From Hippopus hippopus (taxonomy: Eukaryota > Mollusca > Bivalvia > Cardiida > Cardiidae): DNA of 64,000 nt. The number at the start of each line of letters is the position of its first letter. The stretch's first letter is position 1. The notes under the pieces were generated by a model. It saw nothing but the letters and a program-made list of their open reading frames with translations, ran no database searches and was not told where the DNA came from. Shown here one piece after another: positions 22,268 to 30,881 of this stretch. Position numbers and translations under genes: made by a program. Location: contig OX328096.1 of assembly GCA_946811185.2 (NCBI GenBank), positions 68,819,345 through 68,883,344 of the forward strand, in the 5' to 3' direction.

Positions 22268-23131
22268 TTATACTATAGACATTAAATTTTTATAAGCGTT
22301 TGAATCTAAAACACCTTGTCTTTTTAATTCATCACAAATGCTCACTAACTCGTTTCTTACACCTGTGTTACCTGCTTCTTTACCTGCCAACAACAGGTCT
22401 AGTCTTTTTATTAATGCGTTAGGGTCAGACGGGATAATGATACCTAGTCCTGTTACATACTTAATCCTATTTTTCCAAATAGGAGATAGTATTCTATCCC
22501 ATTTATCACTTTTACTAGCACTAGGTCGTTTTTTGCTTGGATCGTAATCCCGATAAAGAGCATTTGTTTTTATCATCATCTTTGCGTAATTATCATAATC
22601 ATCCTCATTAAAAATACTTTCTTTCGGGTTCTTAGATATGATTAACTCCCATAGACTAGGTGTTCCTTTATATACATCTTTACCAATTATAATATCATTT
22701 TCATCAAACATTACCATTTTGCTGCCAATATATAATTTACCACTACTTTCATCATACCTTACTCCAAATTTTGTATCTGTTATATCCTTATTGCCAAGCA
22801 TCATTAAATAATCCTTCGCTATTTCTCCAAGATCTTTTCCTTGTTTTTCCAATGATTCTTCAATAGTCTTTATAGATGAGTCTGGAAACGTAATAGCCTT
22901 TGGTAAGCTTTCTATACCTTCTTTAATAGGTCTAAGTCCTTCTGTAATCTCCTTTGTTGTAGCTTTTTGTGTTTCTGTAATAGGTTTAAAAAACTTTGAA
23001 AGATCTGTTTGTAATTCTTGTTCACCTGTTCTCTCTGCTAGTAGATTATCCCGAATCTTCTTTTTTGTTTCAAGATACTCCTTTACAATTAAGTCCCTTT
23101 TTGCAGGATCAGTGATTTTTTAAAAAGACAT
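22268..23131 (-). pseudogene. Conserved Polinton protein of about 288 aa, early stop
   Basis: ATG at 23129-23131 lies in TTAGTAAAAAAAAATG, but codon 4 is TAA (23120-23122). The rest is open to 22268. The first 100 residues are charged and probably coiled (EYLETKKKIRDNLLAERTGE; KATTKEITEGLRPIKEGIES). The second part has FGVRYDESSGKLYIGSKMV, DENDIIIGKDVYKGTPSLW and TNALYRDYDPSKK. I recall this pattern from proteins encoded in invertebrate Polintons and retroelement-rich loci, but know no function. A downstream start would give a shorter intact product of 194 residues. Confidence 0.65.
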
Positions 23132-23245
23132 TTTTTTTTACTAAAATAATTTTTTAACTCAGTTTTTAACATAATTTTTAACATAATTTTTTAGCATGAT
23201 TCATAGCTACAGCTGCATGAAAACTTTATTTTTCTTGGTTTGTTA

Positions 23246-23929
23246 CTACACCGAGGGAGCGGTATGATTCTTTTCAACCAACCTACGAAAGGACTCACGC
23301 GCTTCTTGCCTCCCTTTCTCAATTAAACTTTCTTCATTTTCAGTAGATATCTTTTTCTTAGTTTTTGTTCTTATCTCATCCTTCATTTCCTTATACTTCT
23401 CTTGTTCTTCCATGATAAGTTTAAACTCTTCATCTGATATACAGTTGTCAATTAAAGCTTTGGATATATGTGAAGCAATTGTATCAAGCTTAGAATCAGC
23501 TATCATTCGAATCTTTTGATGTTTTTCTCCCTTTGTTTTTGAATTTCTTACTACATATTTACCTATCATTGAGAGTAATCCGGTTCCTGCACTTGCAATT
23601 TCTAAACCTAATGCTACTGGTACCGCTGCAACTGTACCCAATAATATGGCTCCCCCAATACCAGAAGCCATTGTTAACCCAATCAATGCTGTATCAATAT
23701 TATCAATAACTCTTGCGGCTCTAAAATATTTCTTGGCTAGGGCATCTCTTTTTTGAATTTCATTTTCGAGAAACTTTTGTACTTCAGATATCTTTTGTAA
23801 ACGGTAGGAATGTCCATTATCATCTCCTATTGTGTGCATCTCAATAGGTGGAGCGCTTGCAGTATTTCTTTCTCGAGGTAACGGAGGATAGATTTTTTTA
23901 GAGGGATGTTCTTGATCTGTATCTGCCAT
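23246..23929 (-). CDS. Polinton membrane protein with coiled flanks (227 aa)
   Basis: A Pro/charged N-terminus (1-30) is followed by a helix (EVQKFLENEIQKRDALAKKY). A long Gly/Ala-rich hydrophobic segment (about residues 83-120: ALIGLTMASGIGGAILLGTV and onward) is probably one or two membrane spans. A charged helical C-terminus rich in Glu/Lys follows (FKLIMEEQEKYKEMKDEI). It starts in TTAATAAAAAAATG and the frame is intact. The arrangement suits a virion membrane or membrane-remodelling protein; this is inference. Confidence 0.7.
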   Translation of the reverse strand: MADTDQEHPSKKIYPPLPRERNTASAPPIEMHTIGDDNGHSYRLQKISEVQKFLENEIQKRDALAKKYFRAARVIDNIDTALIGLTMASGIGGAILLGTVAAVPVALGLEIASAGTGLLSMIGKYVVRNSKTKGEKHQKIRMIADSKLDTIASHISKALIDNCISDEEFKLIMEEQEKYKEMKDEIRTKTKKKISTENEESLIEKGRQEARESFRRLVEKNHTAPSV

Positions 23930-23958
23930 TTTTTTATTAAAATGATAATTTTTTTATA

Positions 23959-24339
23959 TCAAGATTGTAAATATTTTAGATAGCAGAATAACTCACCCTC
24001 AGGTATTTCAATTGGTTTTTGTGAGAAATTATAAATATAGACTAAGATATCATTAGACTCATTATCAAGATGTGTTCCATTAAGAATGGTTAAACTATCT
24101 TTCCATTTATTACTAACAGATATCACTACAACTCCTCGTGTAGTTATATAACCAAATCCTAGCGAAAGTCTCATACCATCACGAGGAGGAATCTTGATAG
24201 TTACTTGTGAGTGTATTTTCCATTTTAGAGGATCTTGCTTTAAGGGAGGATATCTTACTCCATGTAAATGAGGTTTCCAAAATATAGTTTTATGTTGAGT
24301 AGTAATATTAGGTTTTATACCAAATTTATGTATATCCAT
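23959..24339 (-). CDS. dUTPase-fold-like small protein (126 aa)
   Basis: Beta-rich sequence with IKIPPRDGMRLSLGFGYITT, GVVVISVSN and a C-terminal YNFSQKPIEIPEGELFCYL. This resembles the N-S/E-P-x-x-I-x-x-G-x-x-I/F pattern of the trimeric dUTPase fold. The catalytic dUTPase motif 3 (G-x-I/V-D-x-x-Y) is not convincing, so it is more likely a structural protein with this fold than an enzyme. It starts in AAGTAAAAAAAATG between the membrane protein and the pX-like gene. The frame is intact. Confidence 0.5.
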   Translation of the reverse strand: MDIHKFGIKPNITTQHKTIFWKPHLHGVRYPPLKQDPLKWKIHSQVTIKIPPRDGMRLSLGFGYITTRGVVVISVSNKWKDSLTILNGTHLDNESNDILVYIYNFSQKPIEIPEGELFCYLKYLQS

Positions 24340-24350
24340 TTTTTTTACTT

Positions 24351-24385
24351 GTTATAAATAATATTTAAATATTATTATTTATAAC
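24351..24385. terminator. AT hairpin between pX-like and dUTPase-like genes
   Basis: Arms GTTATAAATAAT / ATTATTTATAAC, perfect over 12 bp with an AT loop, filling most of the 47-bp gap. Probable 3'-end signal of the upstream minus-strand gene. Confidence 0.6.
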
Positions 24386-24386
24386 A

Positions 24387-24971
24387 TTACAATATAGCTC
24401 CTAAGATAGGGATATTAGCAAATGGACTATTAGGTCCAAGTAAAAGTCCTTTTCCATCATACATTTTTCCTCCTTGCTTTAAATACAAACCATCACCAGC
24501 AGACTCTAATCCTTTACCTTTATATGGTTTTAAGTATAATCCAGATCCATCAGTTTCCACTTGACAAACACATCCTCCTTTTTTAAGATAAAGACCTGAC
24601 CCCATTGCTTTTTGTACACCTGTTGAGGCTAATCCAGAAAGAGCACCAACACCTAAAGCTGGTAAAATAGTTTTTGCTACCATTGGTAAAGCTCTAGTAG
24701 CTAACCCAGCCAACATTCCAAGAAAACCTCCCTCTATTTTCATATTATGTTTAAGTTGTTTTGCAGTCATTTTAATCGTTACACCTTTTCCACTCTCATA
24801 GGCTTTAACAAACTTTTTTAGTTGTGAATTGCTTAATGCTAAAATATCATTACCTTGTAAATCTTCATGACCTAAACGAATACTTACTGGACAACCAGCT
24901 TTAACAGCATATTGAAGCTTTTTCGTTTGTCCTTCTGATATATTTACTTTAACAGTAGTGTAATTCGTCAT
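24387..24971 (-). CDS. pX-like minor virion protein with adenain-type cleavage site (194 aa)
   Basis: An N-terminal soluble part (1-75) is followed by MKIEGGFLG, where IEGG/F fits the adenain consensus (M/I/L)-x-G-G/x. After it come a hydrophobic Ala/Leu/Gly segment (GMLAGLATRALPMVAKTILP) and three GLYLK repeats (SGLYLKKGG, SGLYLKPYKG, DGLYLKQGG), ending in PFANIPILGAIL. Since the element encodes an adenain-type protease, processing to free the hydrophobic part is plausible, as for adenovirus minor core and membrane-lytic proteins. It is widespread in Polintons as far as I recall. It starts in TTATATATAAAATG and the frame is intact. Confidence 0.7.
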   Translation of the reverse strand: MTNYTTVKVNISEGQTKKLQYAVKAGCPVSIRLGHEDLQGNDILALSNSQLKKFVKAYESGKGVTIKMTAKQLKHNMKIEGGFLGMLAGLATRALPMVAKTILPALGVGALSGLASTGVQKAMGSGLYLKKGGCVCQVETDGSGLYLKPYKGKGLESAGDGLYLKQGGKMYDGKGLLLGPNSPFANIPILGAIL

Positions 24972-25007
24972 TTTATATATAATTTTTTTTTTTTTTTTTT
25001 TTTTTAT

Positions 25008-25781
25008 TTATCTCGCTTCTCTAATATGAAACCTAATTGTTAAATTTTCACCTCTAAGATTTAGGAATGTTCCATTTTGATCTGTAATATTTACCTCTAG
25101 GTTATGTATTTCATCTAATGTTATTGGTAAGTATACTAAATTAAGTGGTGACCCAATTATCTTATATCCAGGTGCAACATCTGGGAAAAAAGAGTAAATA
25201 GTGTTTTTTGTTGAACCATTAACATAACTTCCTGAAATAATATCTATGTTAACAAGCAAACTATTTATACTAAGAATGTTCACTACATTCTCTGACTCGT
25301 AAAATTCTTGTGTATATTTAGCGCGAGTAAATCCTAATACTTTAGCAATGGAGTCTGGTTGATTAAAATCTACTTGATAACCATCTCCTAGAGTAAGAAC
25401 AGACTTTAGGGTATTGGTGTTTGCAGAAATGTTAATATAATACTCTTCATTAACTTCATCGTAATGACCCTTTTTTCTCATTTCCTGGTGAATGGTATCA
25501 TAAATGTCAACAAGGTCATAACTTCCTTCAGGTATTCTTATTTTAATCCATGAATTACCATTGTCTGGAGAATAAATAAATATGTTGTTTGTTGAATCAA
25601 TGTTTGGAAAAGAGTAGTAAGTTTCAAGGTTTACTAAAGCTATTTCATATTTTTTATCTTTTTCCAACTGAATTGGGGGATTAAACCTTGTTCTAAAACG
25701 TGTTTTGTTGTCGCTTACTATAATTTGAAATGATGTTTTGTGTTCCGTATTTTTTACAATTTGTTCTAAAAGATCTTCCAT
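25008..25781 (-). CDS. mCP: Minor capsid protein, penton-type single jelly-roll (257 aa)
   Basis: Beta-strand-rich throughout. Signatures are FRTRFNPPIQLEKDKKYEIA, LVNLETYYSFPNI, DVAPGYKIIGSPLNLVYLPI and an end TIRFHIREAR. The FNPPI...YEIALVNLETYYSFPNI block marks Polinton penton homologs, which form pentamers at the capsid vertices. Length is as expected and the frame is intact. It starts in TACTTTAAAAAATG. Its companion, the hexon-type protein at 20129-21415, is interrupted. Confidence 0.87.
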   Translation of the reverse strand: MEDLLEQIVKNTEHKTSFQIIVSDNKTRFRTRFNPPIQLEKDKKYEIALVNLETYYSFPNIDSTNNIFIYSPDNGNSWIKIRIPEGSYDLVDIYDTIHQEMRKKGHYDEVNEEYYINISANTNTLKSVLTLGDGYQVDFNQPDSIAKVLGFTRAKYTQEFYESENVVNILSINSLLVNIDIISGSYVNGSTKNTIYSFFPDVAPGYKIIGSPLNLVYLPITLDEIHNLEVNITDQNGTFLNLRGENLTIRFHIREAR

Positions 25782-25800
25782 TTTTTAAAGTATAAAATAC

Positions 25801-25822
25801 AATATTTATCTGTGTAAATATT
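25801..25822. terminator. AT hairpin downstream of the 100-aa gene
   Basis: Arms AATATTTA / TAAATATT around TCTGTG, in the 102-bp gap between 25781 and 25884. Confidence 0.5.
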
Positions 25823-25883
25823 ATATTCTGGGAAAATACCCTACATGTCCGAAATATTTATAAAAAAGTATGAATACTTTCTT

Positions 25884-26186
25884 CTAACATAAAAAGAAAA
25901 CCCTCACTGTCTTTTTTTTTGTTTTTGTAGAAATCGCTGCTATCTTAACAAACAGTAGTTTTAATTTACTAATATACACATTCTTATCATAATCATTCTC
26001 AGTAAATCCAATCTTATAGATTGAATCTAATACTTCTTCTCTGAAACGCACTAACGCCCCGAAAACATTTACAAATTCATAAGAATCTATAGCACCTCTT
26101 GGGTTTTCTATTTCATATTTTGTAGATATATGATCAATTACATTCATAGTTTTATTTTGTTTTTTAAATATTTCATAAAGAGCCAT
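25884..26186 (-). CDS. Conserved Polinton protein of unknown function (100 aa)
   Basis: Mostly helical, with NPRGAIDSYEFVNVFGALV and DYDKNVYISKLKLLFVKIAA. The pattern is familiar to me from other invertebrate Polintons, always next to the ATPase, but I know no function. It starts in TTATAAAGAATG. The C-terminus contains a K-rich stretch encoded by a homopolymer (coding A9), so the last 15 codons could be frame-shifted. Confidence 0.6.
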   Translation of the reverse strand: MALYEIFKKQNKTMNVIDHISTKYEIENPRGAIDSYEFVNVFGALVRFREEVLDSIYKIGFTENDYDKNVYISKLKLLFVKIAAISTKTKKKTVRVFFLC

Positions 26187-26247
26187 TCTTTATAATTAAT
26201 ATTTTTTTTATAATTAATATTTTTTTTAAAAAGTTATTTTCAATTTT

Positions 26248-27030
26248 TTATACTGACTTAGGTATGTAAAAGTTGTCAAAACCGTTTCTATACTTCCCAT
26301 CATGTTTTTTACTGGTTAGATCAATGATAGCAAAACCGTGCGGCCTTTCCCATGACTTTTGACAAAATTTTCTAAACTCATCCTTAGGCATATCTTCACC
26401 TACATGATCGCTATAAATATGATTAATGTTTTTTAGGTCTTGTGGGAAAAGGCAAATAAAGTTAGCGTTTTCTCTAATAGTTTGTCTCGGTAGTCTAAAA
26501 TAATTTTGTGAGAGGTAAAAGCAGTCAACATTACTATGCCTTCCTCGAATGTAGTAACACTCACATTTATTTTGCTTTTCTAAAAGTAAATCATCAAAAA
26601 TCATTAAATTTTTATTTCCTGAGTTTAACTCTCTCGGGTCAGGCACATCACTCGCATTTTCAAAGAAGTTGCAATTTATATCCGATTTGTTTTTAATCGT
26701 TTTAATCCATTCTTCAACCAAAGCTGTTGGTACAATGTTTAGTTCTTGTATCTCATCACGCATGTTAAACAACCTTAAGATACATTCTTTTGGTAGTTTT
26801 TCTTCAAAAGCCTTTTTTAGTATTCGGTATTCCGGTTGAAAAAGGCTTTTTCCAAAAACACTCAAGTCGTTGTAGTCAAGCCAGCCTGGTCTAAGTAAAA
26901 GGTTTAGCAATAAAGTAGTTTTACCACATCCTGATTTGTCTATGATTATCCCTCTAATACTTTTTGGTAAAAGGGAGTGATTCAATCTCTTTGATACTAC
27001 TTCATTCCATGATAAGTTTACAATATCCAT
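26248..27030 (-). CDS. ATP: Genome-packaging ATPase (FtsK/HerA-A32 type), Walker A altered
   Basis: P-loop at residues 31-39 reads DKSGCGKTT; Walker B is LMIFDD (142-147). Further family marks are SQNYFRLPRQTIRENANF and FPQDLKNINHIY. The protein would pump DNA into preformed capsids. The first P-loop residue, almost always Gly (GKSGCGKT), is Asp here, which could abolish activity or be tolerated. The frame is intact at 260 aa, normal for the family. It starts in GTTATATAAAATG and shares a 34-bp intergenic region with the divergent integrase gene. Confidence 0.92.
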   Translation of the reverse strand: MDIVNLSWNEVVSKRLNHSLLPKSIRGIIIDKSGCGKTTLLLNLLLRPGWLDYNDLSVFGKSLFQPEYRILKKAFEEKLPKECILRLFNMRDEIQELNIVPTALVEEWIKTIKNKSDINCNFFENASDVPDPRELNSGNKNLMIFDDLLLEKQNKCECYYIRGRHSNVDCFYLSQNYFRLPRQTIRENANFICLFPQDLKNINHIYSDHVGEDMPKDEFRKFCQKSWERPHGFAIIDLTSKKHDGKYRNGFDNFYIPKSV

Positions 27031-27064
27031 TTTATATAACTTTTTTAATTTTTATATATAAAAA
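27031..27064. promoter_or_regulatory. Compact divergent promoter between ATPase and integrase
   Basis: Only 34 bp separate the two ATGs. The region is purely AT and contains TATATATAAAAA on the plus strand and TTATATAAA on the minus strand, each directly abutting its start codon. There is no room for a conventional promoter plus leader, which argues for a virus-like initiator overlapping the ATG. Confidence 0.6.
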
Positions 27065-28475
27065 ATGTATTGTGTTAAATGTAAAAAACATACTGATACA
27101 AACAATATAGAATATGCTGTTGCTAAAAATGGAAAAAATATGAAACGAGGAAAATGTGTGGTTTGTGGAATAACTAAAACTCAGTTTGTTAAGGCGCAGG
27201 GAATAACTGAGGGTGGATCATTGCTAAATAAAGCTATAAATAATTTACCTTTTGAAATGCATCTCCCTGGTCACAATTTCACAGGCCCCGGCACTAAATT
27301 AAAGAAAAGACTCAATCCAGATTTAACACCAAAGAAATGGAGCAAACCAATAAACCGCGTTGATAAAGCTGCATATCATCATGATGTTTGCTATCTTCAG
27401 CACAATGACACTGCCACAAGAAACGCAGTGTGTGATAAAAATATGTTAACAGAGTTAGAAGGTATTTACAATCCTACTATTAGAGAAAAAATGGATAAGT
27501 CCATCGTTAGTAAACTCATTGGAACGAAGATGAAATTTGGAATGGGGGTTAAAAAAAAAAATTTCGGCATGATAAATTTTGCGGAAGAATTACATAAACC
27601 TGTAAAAAGAAAATTTAAGAAAAGGAGAGTTAGAGTAAACGGTATAGATAGGATATGGGCTGTGGATTTAGTAGACATGCAAACATTTTCTAAGTTTAAT
27701 CGTGGTGTTAAATACCTTCTCGCTGTCATTGACATCTTTTTTAAATACGGATGGTTGATACCATTAAAAGATAAAACAGGAAAATCTGTTGCTATAGCAT
27801 TAAAAAGTATTTTTAAGGAGAGAAAACCTGAAAAAATGTGGGTGGATAAGGGTAAAGAGTCTTATAACAAGGAAGTTAAAGACTTGGTTGAATTGTATTC
27901 TACTGGAAATGAGGAAAAATCTAGTGTTGTTGAGAGATGGATTAGAACAATGAAAGAAAAAATGTGGAAGTATTTTTCTGCTAACTCTACAAACGTTTAC
28001 ATCAATGTGTTACCGGATCTTTTTAAAGAATATAATAACACAAGGCATTCATCTATTAAGATGACTCCAGTAAATGCTAGTAAAAAAGAAAATGAAACCA
28101 AAGTTTGGAGAAATCTTTACCCCGATCATCTTGAAATAAAAGATATAAAACCTAAGTTTTCTGTTGGAGACAAAGTAAGGATAACTAAAAAGAAAAAGAC
28201 TTTTGAGAAAGGTTATACAACAAGATGGACTAAAGAGGTTTTTCACAGTTTCTGAAGTAAAAAGTACATCACCTGTAACATATAAAATTAAGGATCTTAA
28301 TGGAGAAGAAATACAAGGTACCTTTTATGAACCTGAACTGCAGAAAACCAGTCAAGAGCTGTATAGGATAGAAAAGGTTATTAAAAAAGGAAAAAAGAAA
28401 TCTCTTGTAAAGTGGAAAGGTTATTCTGATGAATTTAATTCATGGGTTGATAATAAAGACATTAGAAATATTTAA
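27065..28475 (+). pseudogene. INT: Zinc-ribbon / PLA2-like / retroviral-type integrase fusion with chromodomain, frameshifted
   Basis: The first open block (27065-28255, 396 aa) has a zinc ribbon (Cys3, 6, 31, 34), then a parvovirus-type phospholipase A2 module (Ca-loop FTGPGT at 72-77; catalytic HDVCY, His106-Asp107). The integrase core follows with Asp201 (WAVDLVD), Asp261 (MWVDKGK) and Glu290 (SSVVERW). The Asp-Glu spacing of 28 is shorter than the usual 35, pointing to a small in-frame deletion. A second block (28203-28475) completes the C-terminus with a chromodomain-like end (VKWKGYSDEFNSWVDNKDI). The two are one frame apart at a T5 run (28239-28243). Integrase inserts the element; PLA2 in viruses breaches endosomal membranes; the chromodomain may target chromatin. 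It starts in TATATATAAAAAATG. Confidence 0.92.
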
Positions 28476-28484
28476 CTATAAAAA

Positions 28485-28902
28485 ATGTTAAATATTTCGA
28501 TTGAAAACGTAATTTTACCAAATAAACCGTTAAATAATTTCGAGTTAGAAGATGCTGCAAAAAGATTAGAGATTCCTTCTTTTAGGGGAGTTTTTTTACT
28601 AGATACATTACCGAGAAAACCAAATAAAAAAAAAATGTGGTATAGTAAACTTTGATAAAAGTGGTGGACCTGGTACACATTGGGTTGCTTGGTATAAAAA
28701 CGGTAAAACTAAAATTTATTTTGACAGTTATGGCATACAACCACCTATTGAAATTCAGGAGTATTTAAAACATCAGATACACTATAATACTGATCAATTA
28801 CAACAAGTTGGGCAAGTATTTTGCGGCCATTTATGTTTGTACATTCTAAAAGAGTTGGGTTTGGGTAATAAATTTCAAAATGTTTTAAATAAACTTTTTT
28901 AG
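28485..28902 (+). pseudogene. PRO: Adenain-type cysteine protease (PRO), frameshifted
   Basis: Two blocks differ by one frame at an A10 run (28626-28635). The second block carries the complete His-Asp-Cys set: GTHWVAWY, YFDSYG and QVGQVFCGHLCLYIL. The Cys is followed by Gly as in adenovirus and Ulp1-type proteases. It would process capsid and core proteins at Gly-Gly-type sites such as that in the protein at 24387-24971. At about 139 codons it is short but normal for Polintons. It starts 9 bp after the integrase stop in ACTATAAAAAATG and is followed 11 bp later by the fibre gene. Confidence 0.9.
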
Positions 28903-28913
28903 CAATATAAAAA

Positions 28914-30091
28914 ATGCCTGTTGACAAATTCGGACGAATGAAAGATGTTAAAACAAGTGGTGATGGTGTGTCACTCGCTTACATAAATAATAATTTTTTA
29001 CGTAAAGATGGAACAACTGTTGTTACCGGTTCGATAGACATGGCTGGTAATACTTTAACACGGGTTAGTAATCCAGTAAATTCTCAAGATGTGGCAACTA
29101 AGGCTTATGTTGACACCAACTCAGGGCTGTTAGATGAAAACGGTGGATACCACGTTAAAGGGGGGTATCTAAACATGGGTTTTAATCCAATAAAAAACGT
29201 TAAGGACCCAACAGAATCGCACGAAGCTGCTACTAAAAATTATGTGGATAGGAGTGGTAAAGCAATAGTAGAGGAACAAGACGGCACCTTTTCCGCTGTT
29301 GCAAATATAGATATGAAAGGGTATAGTTTAAACAATCTTATAGATCCCGCATATCCACAAGACGCTGCGACAAGGGCTTACGTAGATGGTGCTAATCGAG
29401 CCTTTGTTTACACATTTGGAGGGTATCTAGCAGTTTCTGACGTTTCTATGGGTGGTCGAAGGATTAATAATGTTGGAAGTCCTTTAGAAAACCAACAAGC
29501 TGCAAATAAGTTTTATGCAGATGTTAGTATAGAAAACGTTAAAGCTCATTTGGGGGGTGGCGCAATATTAAAAAACCAAGATGGAACCTTTTCTGTCGCT
29601 AACGATATTGATATGAATGGCCATTTTTTAAAAAATATCGCAAACCCAAAGGATCCACATGATGTGGCAAATAAGGTTTACGTAGACAGAACGATGAAAT
29701 TTAACAAACCTATTATAACTGTGTGGGCTGAGGAAAATGGGCCAATAGGGATAGCAATTATGAGTTTTCATTTGGTAATGGTAATTCAGGCAAAGAGCAT
29801 GGTTTGGGTGGTTATTGTATGAGTGCTCTGGGTAGAATTATAAGAGGTAGTTTAACGTTTGTTAACGATGACCCTAATGTACCAGAAGAGGTAAAACTTA
29901 ATATTACGGTAAACGGAATAGAACAGGTTGATTACTCTATTATTGCAAAGAAAAGCTCGATTGGTAGCTGTGTAGTTTTTCCTAAACCACTTGAAATAAA
30001 GCAATGCGACATTATAAACTTTATTTCAAGATCAGACAACCCTACGGTGCGTCACTCTTACATATCTATTTTGATAGAGTTAGACATGTAA
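28914..30091 (+). pseudogene. Phage tail-fibre-like repeat protein, one frameshift
   Basis: Open block 28914-29822 contains five imperfect repeats of about 50 residues with the pattern D-M-x-G-x-x-(I/L)-x-N-(V/I)-x-(D/N)-P-x(4-6)-A-A-(T/N)-K-x-Y-(V/A)-D, for example IDMAGNTLTRVSNP with DVATKAYVD, and IDMNGHFLKNIANP with DVANKVYVD. This motif is common in trimeric phage tail fibres. Near 29747-29756 the frame shifts by one base and continues in 29804-30091 as a beta-rich C-terminal domain (GSLTFVNDDPNVPEEVKLNI, VVFPKPLEIKQCDIINF) of about 110 residues. A fibrous shaft plus a C-terminal globular head is the layout of a receptor-binding spike. The role is inference. It starts in CAATATAAAAAATG. 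Confidence 0.85.
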
Positions 30092-30700
30092 AGTGTTAAA
30101 TATTGGAAAAAGGATCAGTTTACACCACGTGACATAGTATTTCACAACTTTGTCTAATATTTGGTAATGCTTACTCGTATAATATCAGTTTAGTCTGGAC
30201 TTTTGAGGATGATGGTAGTATGTTATGATATTCATAATTTCTTTGCTTTGTTTTTTAAAAAATTAAAATGTATATGATAATTGTATAAAAAATGATTTTT
30301 ATTTATAATAATAAAGCAGTCTTACTTCCTTGTTGTATTTTAACTTTTTGTAACACAAAATGGTAACCTCTGGCGCGGCCTAACAGCCCGTAAGTTAATA
30401 CCGAAAAATAAGAACCGCTGGCGAGGCCTAACAGCCCGTAAGTTCATACTAATTACTAACACAAAATGGTAACCTCTGGCGCGGTCTAACAGCCCGTAAG
30501 TTAATACCATATTTCTTACACATTAAAAACACAATGTTGTAAGGCTGTTGTTTAAAAACAGAATAATTATTTTATACAATTATTCTATACGTTGAACATT
30601 TTTTTTAAAAACAGGGTAAAAATTTTCTAATATTATAATATACTACCATTTTCAGTTTTGTGAAAAGCTAAGTAAAAGTTATAGAGTTGTGTACTAAATA

Positions 30701-30733
30701 ATACTTCCTCTTTCGTTTTCGATGAGGAAGTAT
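30701..30733. terminator. Hairpin ATACTTCCTC / GAGGAAGTAT
   Basis: Perfect 10-bp arms with a 13-bp loop, in the right-hand non-coding region. Confidence 0.55.
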
Positions 30734-30781
30734 AAAAAATGGTTTAATCATGGTAGTGTCATTTCTCACCTTACTTCATCT

Positions 30782-30805
30782 ATACCTTCTTTTATAAGAA
30801 GGTAT
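30782..30805. terminator. Hairpin ATACCTTCTT / AAGAAGGTAT
   Basis: Perfect 10-bp arms with a 4-bp loop. Its arms resemble those of the hairpin 50 bp upstream (ATACTTCCTC), so the two could also pair alternatively. Confidence 0.55.
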
Positions 30806-30881
30806 GGAAAACGGGGTTGAAGGTGATTTCTTAACTAGTTTAACGTTTTTCAACATTAGCCTGGTGCTACTATAAATGTGT

